Source of the DNA: Taenia hydatigena
Taxonomy: Eukaryota; Platyhelminthes; Cestoda; Cyclophyllidea; Taeniidae
Direction: 5' to 3'
DNA: 64,000 bases
Assembly (NCBI GenBank): GCA_036345935.2
Contig: JADWOT020000010.1
Coordinates: 8,193,576 to 8,257,575 of the forward strand
A program made the position numbers and the translations under genes. The notes beneath the pieces are model-generated. The model saw nothing but the letters and a program-made list of their open reading frames with translations. It had not been told where the DNA came from and did no database searches. Shown piece after piece: positions 25,165 through 35,411 of this stretch (position 1 is the stretch's first letter; the number at the start of each line of letters is the position of its first letter).

Positions 25165-26260
25165 ATGGAATCACTGTCTATACTTACCGGAAATACCTGT
25201 TCAAAATACATATTACACGCTCAAACGATCAATGTGTTCCTTTAAAATTGATTCCTATAATTCGCATTTAGGAATTGCATGAGAATCGTCCTACATCAGT
25301 TCACTTACCGGTTGTCCACGACACCTGAAATGCATTATCCCTGCTGGATCTGACAGATCACCAACATCCTTCGATGCCCACAACACTAGGCTTTTCCGTT
25401 TTTACTGGAAAGTATGCATTCCTGCCTACACAACCAAAAAATAGGAGCAGTGAAAAGAAGGGCAAATAAGAACATGAAAGGATTGGAAAGTGCAAGTGCC
25501 GGAGGAAAGGGATGCCCATTTAACACGTGAAGTATTGCAGGGTAGCAATTATCCCCTACACGACCTGTCTGTGTGTTATGGGAGATGGCCATTACACACC
25601 AACACAAATCTTCATTCATTCACCAAGCTTGACTCTGCACCTTCTCTTTTGTTTTTTTTTTTGTCACGAATCTAATGTTTGCTTCTCCTAACCACTGTTG
25701 TAATGGTAGGCCCCTAGCGTGTGAACAATGGCTGGCTAAAGAAATGCGCAATCGTGTTTCTGCGTTTAAGAACCGCAAGCAGCAGAAGCTCAGTAGCTTA
25801 CAATAACCAACACTGTGGGAATTAAGCAAAATAAAGTAGTAAATATGCTTTCAAATGAGCAAGAACAAGTGTCGGTTGCCTCTCCTCAACTGTTAAAATA
25901 AACGTTCAACATCGCATTAAAGTTGTCATTTCACATTCTTACGCATTTCTGGTTTCAGACTGCTGAATATGGTGAACTACTGATCGTCTCGCAACGGTGA
26001 GCACTTCAATGGTATAATTTCTGCGAGAATTTGGAGATTATATACAACATTTCCTCCTTCTCCTCCTCCTCCTCCACATCCTTGCTTCCGCGACAAACTT
26101 TGGTCATCTGTTAAAGGATTCGGTTGGACTGAGAATCTTGGGCAGGCAATTCTGCATCAGCATGCATTTTTTTGAAGTGAACTCGCATATCGGTGTGACT
26201 TACACCAAATGTCACCAGAATTGATGCCAATGGTGTGAAAAAATTTATGTGGCATTAAAA
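25165..26260 (+). repeat. Left arm of the inner inverted repeat (repeat S plus R)
   Basis: Pairs with 30690-31790 on the other strand (positions add to about 56946), about 97% by eye in 25386-25829. The first half is repeat S, the second half (25640-26260) is repeat R in minus orientation, with a CT/T-rich junction at 25640-25665. Confidence 0.9.
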
Positions 26261-26439
26261 CGTGCAGCCAGCAATTCTACTTCGTGGCAGTCAAATATGA
26301 GATTTGAACCCTTACAACTTTATCAACTGACTCGATTCTTAATAAAGCGCATGTAAAATAAAAGAAGACAGGGCACAATAAAAACAATGTAAATGTAAAG
26401 ATCAATTGGTAAACATGTCCAGAGGCCAACGTGATTGGT

Positions 26440-26726
26440 CATAGCATCCGTGTACTCAAACGTATTCTAGACATGCCTGACTGCCCAAAGAACACTTTCT
26501 TGAGGAAGTCAGCATCTCCAGATAATGTTTCTGCTTCCGCCATTCGGAAGTATCTATCGTCGATGGATATTTTTGTACAGCATATGTAGTCGCTGCTTAG
26601 GTTAGTCTCTTTAAGGTGCATGGCATCCCCCCTGCGCCACCTCCTGCACTGGTAATCTGTCAGTCTGGCATCACCTATGTATTTTGTGCTTGTCCTCTTA
26701 CTCCCACCAGCACAGGCACAGCACAC
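26440..26726 (-). other. Unrecognised paralogous block, copy 1
   Basis: On the minus strand this reads DRYFRMAEAETLSGDADFLK...FFGQSGMSR. The block at 28110-28370 gives a related minus-strand frame (VKQKQKASLGFACFHKIMFF RQPHMPRRR), and the DNA also aligns (CTCAAACG...CTAG..CATG, then AAAGAACA). The two are old duplicates about 1.67 kb apart. The product is unknown. Confidence 0.3.
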
Positions 26727-27088
26727 AAAAATGACTGTGGTTAAGTCCCTGTCTAGTCATTAATTTCTCGACTAGGGAATGTCACTAATAAGTATGTGTA
26801 ACTAGAACGACCAAGAAAACACAGCTGCATCACTAAGTCCACGTGGATACGACCTGAAGAGAGTTAACAAGGTGAAAAGTTAAATAATAAAATTTCGAAT
26901 CTTTTAAAATTAACCAAGTTTGTTTTCCACCAAAACAGCAGTTAAGCGTTGTGCTACAAAGTAGTTTTTTGTGTGCGTCAATGGCCTAAGTCCCATGGCC
27001 ATTCCAACTAAATATTTAGGGTCCAAATACTTCACGGCGAATGGACTTGTGGAACAATGTGCATCCGTTAACAAACAAACCGTAGTTT

Positions 27089-27304
27089 GTGTGTACGTCT
27101 GTTACTAGGTTGATGGAGAGGAGATACCGACGAGCGGATGATGGTGACGCTCTCAGCGTAAGAGCTGAAGTAGATTGCATGCCATTGCACGTGGCGATTA
27201 CAGAAGTGGAGGTAGACCTTCCAATTGTGGTCACTGCAGCAATAGAGATGGATCACCAAGTGTTAGCGGCAGTCGAGTTCGAGAAAGCTTTTCCTTACAA
27301 ATGA
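27089..27304 (+). pseudogene. Possible FN3 exon relic, C-terminal half
   Basis: A 71-codon open frame ends in ITEVEVDLPIVVTAAI...VLAAVEFEKAFP. Its spacing of hydrophobic residues resembles the last strands of the FN3 exon at 9067-9369 (IEDLKPSVSYAVTVRG...DPLEFTVLP). It lies about 1.5 kb before the pseudogene at 28513, close to the offset of the flanking paralogous block (26440-26700 against 28110-28370). Similarity is weak and could be chance. Confidence 0.25.
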
Positions 27305-28109
27305 AAATTTGACCCATTTAGTTTATGCTTACTTATTCGGAACCAAGTATACGGCTCTGAGAAAAATGTGGGCAAACAGTACATACTACAAACGGATTGC
27401 TGACTAGTATGATGATGGTGGTCGTGTGCGAGGCTATAAACTAAGCTGCAATCATGAAAATTCAGCGATTGCTAATGAGCGTTCGCAGACGTGCTGAAGC
27501 TGACCAAGTGGATCAGACACCGCTATTCGATCGTTGGAGTTGCATACACACACACACATCAACCCGGGCTCTCGAATTTCTCCGATAATTATGCGTTTGT
27601 GGAAGCCATGGGGCATGGATCACTCACCCACATACAAGGATCGGGTAGCATCACCATATTCTTTATTAACGTTATAGCCGCCAAAACCTAGTCCTCTTAC
27701 TTTAAGATATTCACATTATGCTGCTTTGTAAACCATCTTGAAAAGCATTTTCTGTCACCCTTTTGTTATACAAGTGCATGATGTTTAAACCTGTTCGTAA
27801 AACTCACCGTTTGAGGACAGACAGCAATCATAGCAATTAAAGGCATTGAATGAAAGACCAATGGTTGCGCTAGTAACTAACAACAAATGATTCAGGCATG
27901 TGACATTGCAATGTTTCCCCATCGTGGTAATCAAATGTAAAAGTAGAGCTCAAGATAGGAATGCACTATAGCAAACAGTTTGATTTTTAAAGAGAAGTAT
28001 GGAGAGTGAAGGAAGACTGTACACAATGGAAATACATGTAGTAACAGAGATCATCAGTTGATCACGTCTAAAAATTAACGTGAACTTTCAAACCAGTGGA
28101 TATCACGAA

Positions 28110-28370
28110 AGCACAAATGCATTGGTGAACTCAAACGCCTCCTAGGCATGTGTGGCTGCCTAAAGAACATTATCTTATGAAAGCATGCGAACCCCAGAGA
28201 AGCTTTCTGCTTCTGCTTCACACAAGTGTCCATCCTCGGAGAAACTATTCGCACGTCCCAAAATTTCGTGCTCAAGTTCTTTCTCTTTTAAAGGCACTGA
28301 GGAAAGCCTTATGCCACCTCCATCGCCCCACGTTTGTCAGCCTGTTAACACTAACGCATCTTGCACATTT
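28110..28370 (-). other. Unrecognised paralogous block, copy 2
   Basis: Diverged partner of 26440-26726, lying just before the FN3 pseudogene. By eye about 60% identical. Confidence 0.3.
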
Positions 28371-28512
28371 ACCCTTACTCGTATCAGAACCGATATGGCA
28401 CATAGAGGCTAAATCTACCGGCAAACTTTAGATTGGAAAACACACAAGACTTATAGGTTAATTGCAAGTCGCATTGGCCTACGGGAAAACACCTCTTGTC
28501 TACTCCACGATC

Positions 28513-29121
28513 ATGCGAACACCGGCATTTGAGGCAACTTGCCACGGGGATGTTAAGATTTTAAGCATATCGATGCACGAACCTGGGGGCATCAAAGAAG
28601 ATTTCGGTGTCTTCGAGGTTTGGAGAAAAAGTGGTGGTCTCGACTCCCAAAATCCATAGCAATCTGGGGTCAACCTCACTGCTAGAGAGAACATAAAAAT
28701 GGATGAAGTGAAGCCATTAATGGAAGATACGGTCCAAGCGCTCGAACTCGTGCTGCCTGACAGTTTCAGCAAGATGGCAAATCCTTTGGTATTTGAAAGA
28801 GCGGAAGCAGGTCTGTCTCCTCCTCACTCACCACCTCTCTACTCATGTGCAATCAGCAACAGTTAAATGGTCATTGTGCTCCGAGCCCAACTTTTACATT
28901 TATAGCCATTTACATTCACAAATACTCTCACTCCTTCCTGTACTGTAAGACTTAGTGTTTTTCGGAATGTGGAACTTGAAGCAATCGACCCTTACACGGT
29001 GCAAGCAACATGCAGGTTGAATGCCATATTGCAGCAAAGAGTTCATCTCTCCTCAAGAAATATCCATCACTTCACCGATTTAAAGCCGATGCAGACCATC
29101 GCCATCGCTATTGGTGTGTAA
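28513..29121 (+). pseudogene. Broken two-FN3-domain antigen gene (W to stop, frameshift, internal deletion)
   Basis: 28513-28810 aligns through its whole length with exon 2 of the gene at 8693 (FEAT..., SMHEPGG against KMHEPTG, EDFGVFEV against GEFGGYEI, ANPLVFE against ADPLEFT) and ends at a phase 1 GTCTGT donor at the matching place. A TAG at 28657-28659 stands where the intact gene has Trp74. 28951-29121 aligns with exon 3 (FRNVELEAIDPYTV against PRNVKLRALNPFTV), but about 20 residues in the middle are missing, one base is lost at the acceptor, and TAA at 29119 ends the frame early. No acceptor remains before exon 2 and no signal exon was found upstream, so this is a dead paralogue. It sits between the arms of the inner inverted repeat. 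Confidence 0.8.
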
Positions 29122-29350
29122 ATTCAGCTTGAGCCTTCCGTACAACTGGACTGAGCTGGAATTCGCAGTGCTTTCGTGAAGGCAACTATACCACCACTAA
29201 CCCAAGGCTGCGCCATGACTTGAAAACAAATATGGTAAGGAGAATTATAAACCAATTTGATTGTGGAAAATGTTAGCTAATTATCATATCTGCAGACCAT
29301 AAACACAGGTGTGGATGCCCTTGTCTATGCACGGCTCATTTACTGTTAAA

Positions 29351-29460
29351 AGCATGTGAATACCGAGGTTTGAAGCAACAAAATCATGGAGACATTTGGA
29401 ATTGCATATTTTGATTCACAACCCTGAGGATATCACTTGGGGGCCATCGGACTCATGAAT
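29351..29460 (+). pseudogene. Relic of an FN3 exon 2, N-terminal part
   Basis: The stretch ATG TGA ATA CCG AGG TTT GAA GCA reads M-stop-IPRFEATKSWRHLELHILIHNPED. It matches the start of the pseudogene exon 2 (MRTPAFEAT...ISMHEPGG) in order and spacing. Two stops and the loss of any match after about 29460 show heavy decay. It follows the broken gene at 28513-29121 directly, as a tandem copy would. Confidence 0.5.
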
Positions 29461-29984
29461 TGTCTGGCATCTCGCGGCCAGCCTTAATGCTACTGCACAG
29501 GAATACCAAATGGCACGACTTCATCAACTACTTGATTATTTTGATCACAGGGTGGAGATCGAGACTGATTGGTTTACACCAAAACAAACATGTTTGTACA
29601 TGGTTTACAATGCCATTGGGATTTTCAATGTTTCTTCTTGCTATTCATTGCCATAAAATCAACTGCAAGCAGCCAATCAGATGCAGCCAATTCGGTGGTT
29701 AAAATATTCCCTTAATCAGGGTCAAAAATTAGGTTTTGTCTACGTATCAAAAGTTACCATATGAGAAAGGCCTTGATTTGAATGGAAATTACAGAAAGAG
29801 CTGTCTTTCATAGGTAATTACTCAGGATGGCTGAAACTACCGAAAATAAAATTTCTGTATCTTTACTCATGAAAACTAAGAAACCTGATACCACTCCTGT
29901 AGTCACTGGAACAAAGAGATTTGCCTCATTCCCTTAAATCATCACGATTGACGGTGCTACTCTAACCTCTGTAATAACAAAAAC

Positions 29985-31270
29985 ATCGCACGGCCCACTG
30001 CCACAGTCGTGGTGATTTTCCTACTGCTAAGCTGATACCAGCATTCCAACCAACGCGTTGTGCGAATGCATAGGTGACCTCTGGTGGCATTCCTAGTGAA
30101 CACCCTTTGCATATGGAAAACAAAAACAATGGAGCGAGCAGAAATTAATTACGTTAGGATGTCTGTGTATTCACAGTTCCATGCACAGTTCCATTCAATT
30201 CCGCCATTAATCCTTGCCTAATAACTTGCACACAGAGGATGAGGTGATAATTGCCGTTGCGTACCACACAAAATGAATAAGTCGTGGAGAACTATTCTCT
30301 GCAAATGGTGTCATTTATTGTACTTCGCGCTCAGCTTGACGTCGATCGTTGGGACCTAATTGGGGTGAATATGCTGCCAAAGCTGATGGTGGGGCTGCGA
30401 TTGGTGCGCCAGTATTTCTCACGTGGCCTAAATCTTATTTCTTTTGACTTGCTGCCACTGGTTAGCCGATTCCACAATCAGTTTTGTGTTCGTTCCTTCC
30501 TTTTTTGAGAAACCAGCAGTCACACAGATGTGGGCGGAGTTAATATCCACTGCCTTACCTAGGTACGCCATCACACTTCGTGATGCCGAGGCTCAATTAA
30601 CAGTGGCCAACAACATTTGCAATTCCTACAGTATTTATCTTTATGTTGGGGTTCGTCAACACGCATGTAGTGGTGGTGGCAACAACAACGAAACCGCATA
30701 TTTTTTGCACAACCATGACATCAATTCTGGTGATATTTGACTTTAGTCACACCGATATGCGAGTTCACTTCAAAAAAATGCATGCTGATGCAGAATTGCC
30801 TGCCCAAGATTCTCAGTCCAACTAAATCCTTTAACAGATGACCAACGTTTGTCGCGGAAACAAGGAGGTGGAGGAGGAGGAGGGGAAGGAGGAAATGTTG
30901 TATATAATCTCCAAATTCTCGCAGAAATTATACCATTTGAAATGCTGGTGGTTGTGAGACGGTCAATAGTTCACCACGTTCAAAAGTCTGAAACCAAAAA
31001 TGGGTTGAGAATGTGAAGTGACAATTTTACTGCGATGTTGAACGTTTATTTTAACAGTTGAGGAGAGGCAACCGACACTTGTTCTTGCTCATTTGAAAGC
31101 ATATTTACTACTTTATTTTGCTTAATTCCCACAGTGTTGGTTATTGTAAGCTACTGAGCTTCTGCTGCTTGCGGTTCTTAAACGCAGAAACACGATTGCG
31201 CATTTCTTTAGCCAGCCATTGTTCACACGCTAGGGGCCTACCATTACAACAGTGGTTAGGAGAAGCAAAC
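29985..31270. repeat. Repeat R pair, minus then plus orientation (copy F)
   Basis: 29985-30640 is R minus (CCACTGCCACAGTCGTGGTG, CACCCTTTGCATATGG) and 30640-31270 is R plus (GAAATGTTGTATATAATCTC, CAGTGTTGGTTATTG). They meet in the same order as the unit 3/4 junction near 5400 and the junction near 44350. Confidence 0.65.
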
Positions 31271-31790
31271 ATTAGATTCGTGACAAAAAAAACAGAAGAG
31301 AAGGTGCAGAGTCAAGCTTGGTGAATGAACGAAGATTTGTGTTGGTGTGTAATGGCCATCTCCCATGACACACAGACAGGTCGTGTAGGGGATAATTGCT
31401 ACCCTGCAATACTTCACGTGTTAAATGGGCATCCCTTTCCTCCGGCACTTGCACTTTCCAATCCTTTCATGTTCTTATTTGCCCCTCTTTTCACTGCTCC
31501 TATTTTTCGGTTGTGTAAACAGGAATGCATACTTTCCAGTAAAAACGGAAAAGCCTAGTGTTGTGGGCATCTAAGGATGTTGGTGATCTGTCAGTTCCAG
31601 CAGGGATAATGCATTTCAGGTGTCGTGGACAACCGGCAAGTGAACTGATGCGAGACGGCTCTCATGCAATTCCTAAATGCGAATTATAGGAATCAATTCT
31701 AAAGGAACACATTGATCGTTTGAGCGTGTAATATGATTTTGAACAGGTATTTCCGGTAAGTATAGACAGTGATTGCATGAAAAGTGCCTA
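30690..31790 (-). repeat. Right arm of the inner inverted repeat
   Basis: Mirror of 25165-26260. Together they enclose the FN3 pseudogene and relics at 26260-30690. On this side repeat S continues past the arm to about 32420. Confidence 0.9.
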
Positions 31791-32420
31791 CCTGCACAGT
31801 CATTGTGATGCTGGCTGCAGTTGCTTCTGATGCAAAACCAGTGGTCATCATGCGAGTATAAGTGGCAAATGCGCATTGAGTGGTGCATTTTGTGGTAGTC
31901 CCTGTCATCAGGAGGGAGTCATGTCTGGTATCATTCGTTTGTAAGCAGATTGAGCAATATCTTTGTTATTAGAAAACTGTGCCCATAAATTTATCCTGAA
32001 ACGCAAAGAAAGAATTATCTGCTTGGTTTTACTTCGACGAGGCGCCGAGTTGCTTGGTACATGCTAGTTAAATTTATTATGGACACTCACATCCAGTGCT
32101 CTAAACTTGTGCAATTTGTTTGCATTTCTCGTCACCATCAGAATGGTGGCTACAAATTATTCTTCCATGTAGTTTGTTTAGACACCCACAAATTAATCTT
32201 TAAATAAGTATTTCAGTGGGATGTGCAGCAACATAAAGCGTTTCAGTTTGTTTAGCGATTGTAATCAACCGTTCTCGGCTGAATTACTGCCCACTGGCTT
32301 GCTTACACGGATGTTTGTCTGGCATCCTGACTATCCAGCCGGCTGACAGGATAATCGGCTGATCGTCTGACCCTTGTCTCGACGGTCAGGCTGTTGCTGC
32401 ATGGAAGTCCAACTCGCCGC
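31240..32420 (-). repeat. Repeat S, full copy (minus)
   Basis: Matches 48230-49350 inverted (positions add to about 80656). The truncated third copy is 25165-25630. It holds the frame with QKHNDCAGRHF-type sequence, open in both long copies but with no recognisable product. Confidence 0.85.
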
Positions 32421-32429
32421 ATGCTGGCT

Positions 32430-32950
32430 AAAGCGACAATAACTGTTCTGCTTCCAATTAGCCTTAGACGTGGGCATGACAGTTGTGTCTAGATGGACCC
32501 ATCCACAAATTCCCCTAGTGTAAGTGAACTCCAAGCTTCACTCACCATGCACTACGACCATGCATCCCGATCAGATACGACGCTCGTCAATTCCGCAGGA
32601 CAGGCCCTTCAATTGGATTTACAGGAGGAAGGCAGAACAATAAAGGCGTGACAATGTGAAGCATAAGGGATTTGCCCTACTTCACCTCCCATTGTGATCT
32701 GTATTGGAATCAATGCAAGAGGGAGACTCATAGAAAGATGGGAGAAATAAGCGCATCATGGTTCTGATTTTCCATTAACAGCAATATGGAATGACATGAT
32801 GATGGCAAACAAGCACAATCGAATGGCACCGGTGCATTTTCTGCATCGAAAGAACCTATGGGGAAAAGCATGACTTGATGAAAGCAAGTTATAGGTCGCG
32901 AGTTTATACATAGCTGCTACTGATGCTAATTCTCACTGACTTACGATAGA
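32430..32950. other. Stretch between repeat S and the EG95-like gene
   Basis: Should contain the 3' untranslated region of the minus-strand EG95-like gene. No AATAAA in the first 250 bases; nothing else recognised. Confidence 0.4.
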
Positions 32951-32952
32951 GC

Positions 32953-34137
32953 TCAAGCAAGCATCACAGCCATGTAGGCTAATGCGAGCGAAGAGATTAC
33001 GGGGGTTGAGGCAGACCCACTGGTTGTCACAACATTTTCTTCCGCTTCTATGTAAGTCGACACATAATTCCTCGGTGTGGAGGTGTGCATTGTTTGCTCA
33101 ACCTCTGCCTCAACACTGGGCAGTGTTTCGACTTTATCGAAGTAATGTTTAACACTTCTACCATCCTTAATTGCCTCAACAGTCACCTCGTATGTCGAAT
33201 TGGCCTCCAACCCGACCAGAGTTACTTCTCCAAGTAAATAATCTACGGTCTCATTCTTGATTGAGACGCCGTCAGGTGACGCAGTAATTTTAATTTGGTC
33301 GGCAAAGTGTTCACCCAAGGATTGGACATCCCAACGTAGGGTGATTTCGTGGGCTCCTACGTGACTCCAAGTGAAGTTCTTTGGAAGCCGGAAAAACGGT
33401 ATCACTTCCGCTTCTATAAAACAAGAAACGCTGTCTTTGGCAGAGTTGTTTCGGGCGATTTAGTGCGACGAGTAACGAGACTGTAAAATATTTTCAGGTA
33501 CCAAACTGACAGTAGTAGCAGTAGTAGTAGCGAGCAGGTTGAATCCACTCATTTGCCTTATACATGAGGCGAGTAACCTGAACATTTCCAGTGCGCACAC
33601 GCGTCAGTGAATGTTAGCTTTCGTCATGAGTGTGTTGTAAAGAGAGGCTCAAGTGAAGGTGGATGTCTCATGCGACACGGCCCATTGATTTGTATTTGCA
33701 GTTCACCTACTCACACACTTTTGCACAATGCGCTAAAGAATGAAATGGAATGCAATACAAGTAGACCTGTGGCGTTATTCTCTCCCCATGTGAAGAGACA
33801 TGTCATCCTCCGACATGGCGTCGCGCATCATATTCTCACTTGCTAGCTTGGCAGTGGTTAGCGCCTGACATGAATATCTGCCAGATTACAATACTGCTAC
33901 CATCTAGCATTGCATTCACACACCTTGTGTGATGTGGACACACAAAAGTCTGTAAATTAGATGGAGCATAGGATGCTCCAAATCTGCTGATCACAGGCGA
34001 ATGGAATGAAACTTCCCATGTGAATACGTGGAGCCTGATTAGAGTCGAGTAGTAAAATGCATCTTACCGCCCACTGCTCTGTAGACAATTGCTAGGAGAG
34101 TGATGGAGAAGAGGAGGATACTGCATTGCGTGGACAT
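32953..34137 (-). CDS. EG95-like oncosphere antigen, FN3 domain with GPI-type tail (3 exons, 153 aa)
   Basis: Minus-strand exons: 34137-34068, 33413-33117, 33047-32953. Exon 1 encodes a 23-residue signal peptide (MSTQCSILLFSITLLA...) ending in a phase 1 GTAAG donor. Exon 2 (acceptor TTTTATAG) encodes one FN3 domain, residues about 28-122, with core Trp 51 (ITLRWDV), the F-strand Tyr 98 (NSTYEVTVEA) and possible N-glycosylation at N36, N77 and N95. Exon 3 encodes TTSGSAST and a hydrophobic C-terminus ending in SSLALAYMAVMLA, typical of a GPI anchor signal cleaved near Ser132-Ala135. Exon number, phases, length (EG95 is 156 aa) and tail all fit the EG95 family, whose members are host-protective oncosphere proteins. 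The second intron is only 69 nt, a multiple of three and free of stops, so reading through it would give 176 aa. No AATAAA was seen in the first 250 bases downstream. The gene lies in the spacer of a giant palindrome, next to pseudogenes of its own family. Confidence 0.88.
33048..33116 (-). other. 69-nt in-frame intron or retained segment of the EG95-like gene
   Basis: On the minus strand the segment starts GTGTTGAG and ends TTACATAG, in phase 1 on both sides like the other introns of the gene. It contains no stop and is 23 codons long, so both spliced and unspliced mRNAs are open. Splicing joins ETLP directly to AEENVVTTSGS, which resembles the known exon 2/3 joint of EG95; that is why I prefer the spliced form. 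The donor is weak and the polypyrimidine tract is short. Confidence 0.55.
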
Positions 34138-34176
34138 CTTCAGCACGAGAAGTTGGAGCTGTCACAGCTCAGGGTG

Positions 34177-34184
34177 TATTTATA
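34177..34184 (-). promoter_or_regulatory. TATA box of the EG95-like gene
   Basis: TATAAATA on the minus strand, 40 bases before the ATG at 34137. The surrounding promoter (CTTATAA, CCACAAGC, ACCCACACATTGG) is shared with the orphan signal exons in the palindrome arms near 23690-23775 and 36770-36858. Confidence 0.65.
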
Positions 34185-34599
34185 AGGAGGTGCCACAAGC
34201 AAATCAGCCTATGAGACATGTGACCTTGGCACACGAGGTGGCTTCTGCACCCACACATTGGAGGTTTAATGCTTCCAAACCCTTCCACATTTATTTCTTT
34301 AGTTAAATTAGACGTGTGCTTGTTTAGTGAAGGTACATGGAGAACTAGGATAGATTCATGACACCAAAATGATTATGTACTCTTTACAGCCATTTAACGC
34401 TTACGAGTCGAACATCCTGCTTAAAGTAGAGCTGAACCGATAAAATTATCTGAGTGGCATCTGCTTGGATGCCTAAAACACGAAATGCACACGCTGCTTT
34501 TTTCGATCACTGAACCCCAACTTGTTTATCGCCCAACTAGCCCTAAAGTGAAGAATCGAGAGTGCCCTCTACAACTGGTTGCACGTTCCAAGAAAAGGG

Positions 34600-35411
34600 A
34601 GAGATTTTAGTCAATCAGTCAAGCATCATGTTAGGCATTACAGGTGGAGTGGAATGGCAAAGTTAGCAAGCAGGCTTGACAAAGGATTTAAAGCAAGTTG
34701 GTCTGTTTTGCCAGATTGGTTGGCAGATAGAAATGCCACGAAGCCGCCTTACTTGAGTGATGGAGATGGAGGAGCGTGTGCGTGGCTGCGTAGCAGCAGG
34801 GTGGCCAATGAGAGGTGGCGCAGACAGAGCATTTGGTTGACTTGACCCTATGTTAATTACTAACGCACTCAGCACACGTCTCTATGTGATGCCTGCCCAT
34901 CAGGAGTGTTAAGACCCAGAATTGTCTGCGATGCTGTCACGACGATGGCGTCTTACTAAAGGTGGAATGAAGCGATTCTTTGTGGGAACGTTGGCACCTT
35001 AGATTTCTATGCCACCAAATATGATCAGAAATGGGGATCTGAGATTCACCGCGTATAATCCATAATTCAGGACTGGATGATGGTGTGTGGGTGTAACCTA
35101 ACTTTCTCACACACTTACTTGTTCGCTCCTATTCCCCCACGCCAATCTTTACCAAACAGTTGTATTTTACTTTCTCAATCACTCATCCTCGTGGTAGACC
35201 TGATCACCGACTTTTCCCGGTGCTGTGCATCCCATAACAGATTGGATTCTATACCATGCCTCTCTATCAACAATTTGCTGTACTTCAAAGCGATGATTAA
35301 GCTTCGCAAACCAAATAATGAGTTGTGCGAAATTCAAATTGGCATGCGACACCCCTGCAAAACGTCCCATTCGCTAGATGATACAGTCACGTCCCGAGAA
35401 AATCTACCGCA
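34600..35411 (+). repeat. Old diverged relative of palindrome arm sequence 20880-21640
   Basis: Shares GCCAGATTGGTTGGCAG against GCCGGATTGGTTGACAG, GAGGTGGCGCAGACAGAG against GAGGCGGCGGAGACAGAG, and GCGAAATTCAAATTG with 20930-21560, in the same order, about 70% by eye. It abuts the right palindrome arm at 35412. Confidence 0.65.

Noticed and set aside
26270..26350. tRNA-like TTTGAACCC/GGGTTCAAA box
   Set aside because: No acceptor stem, D arm or A box at the right spacing on either strand.
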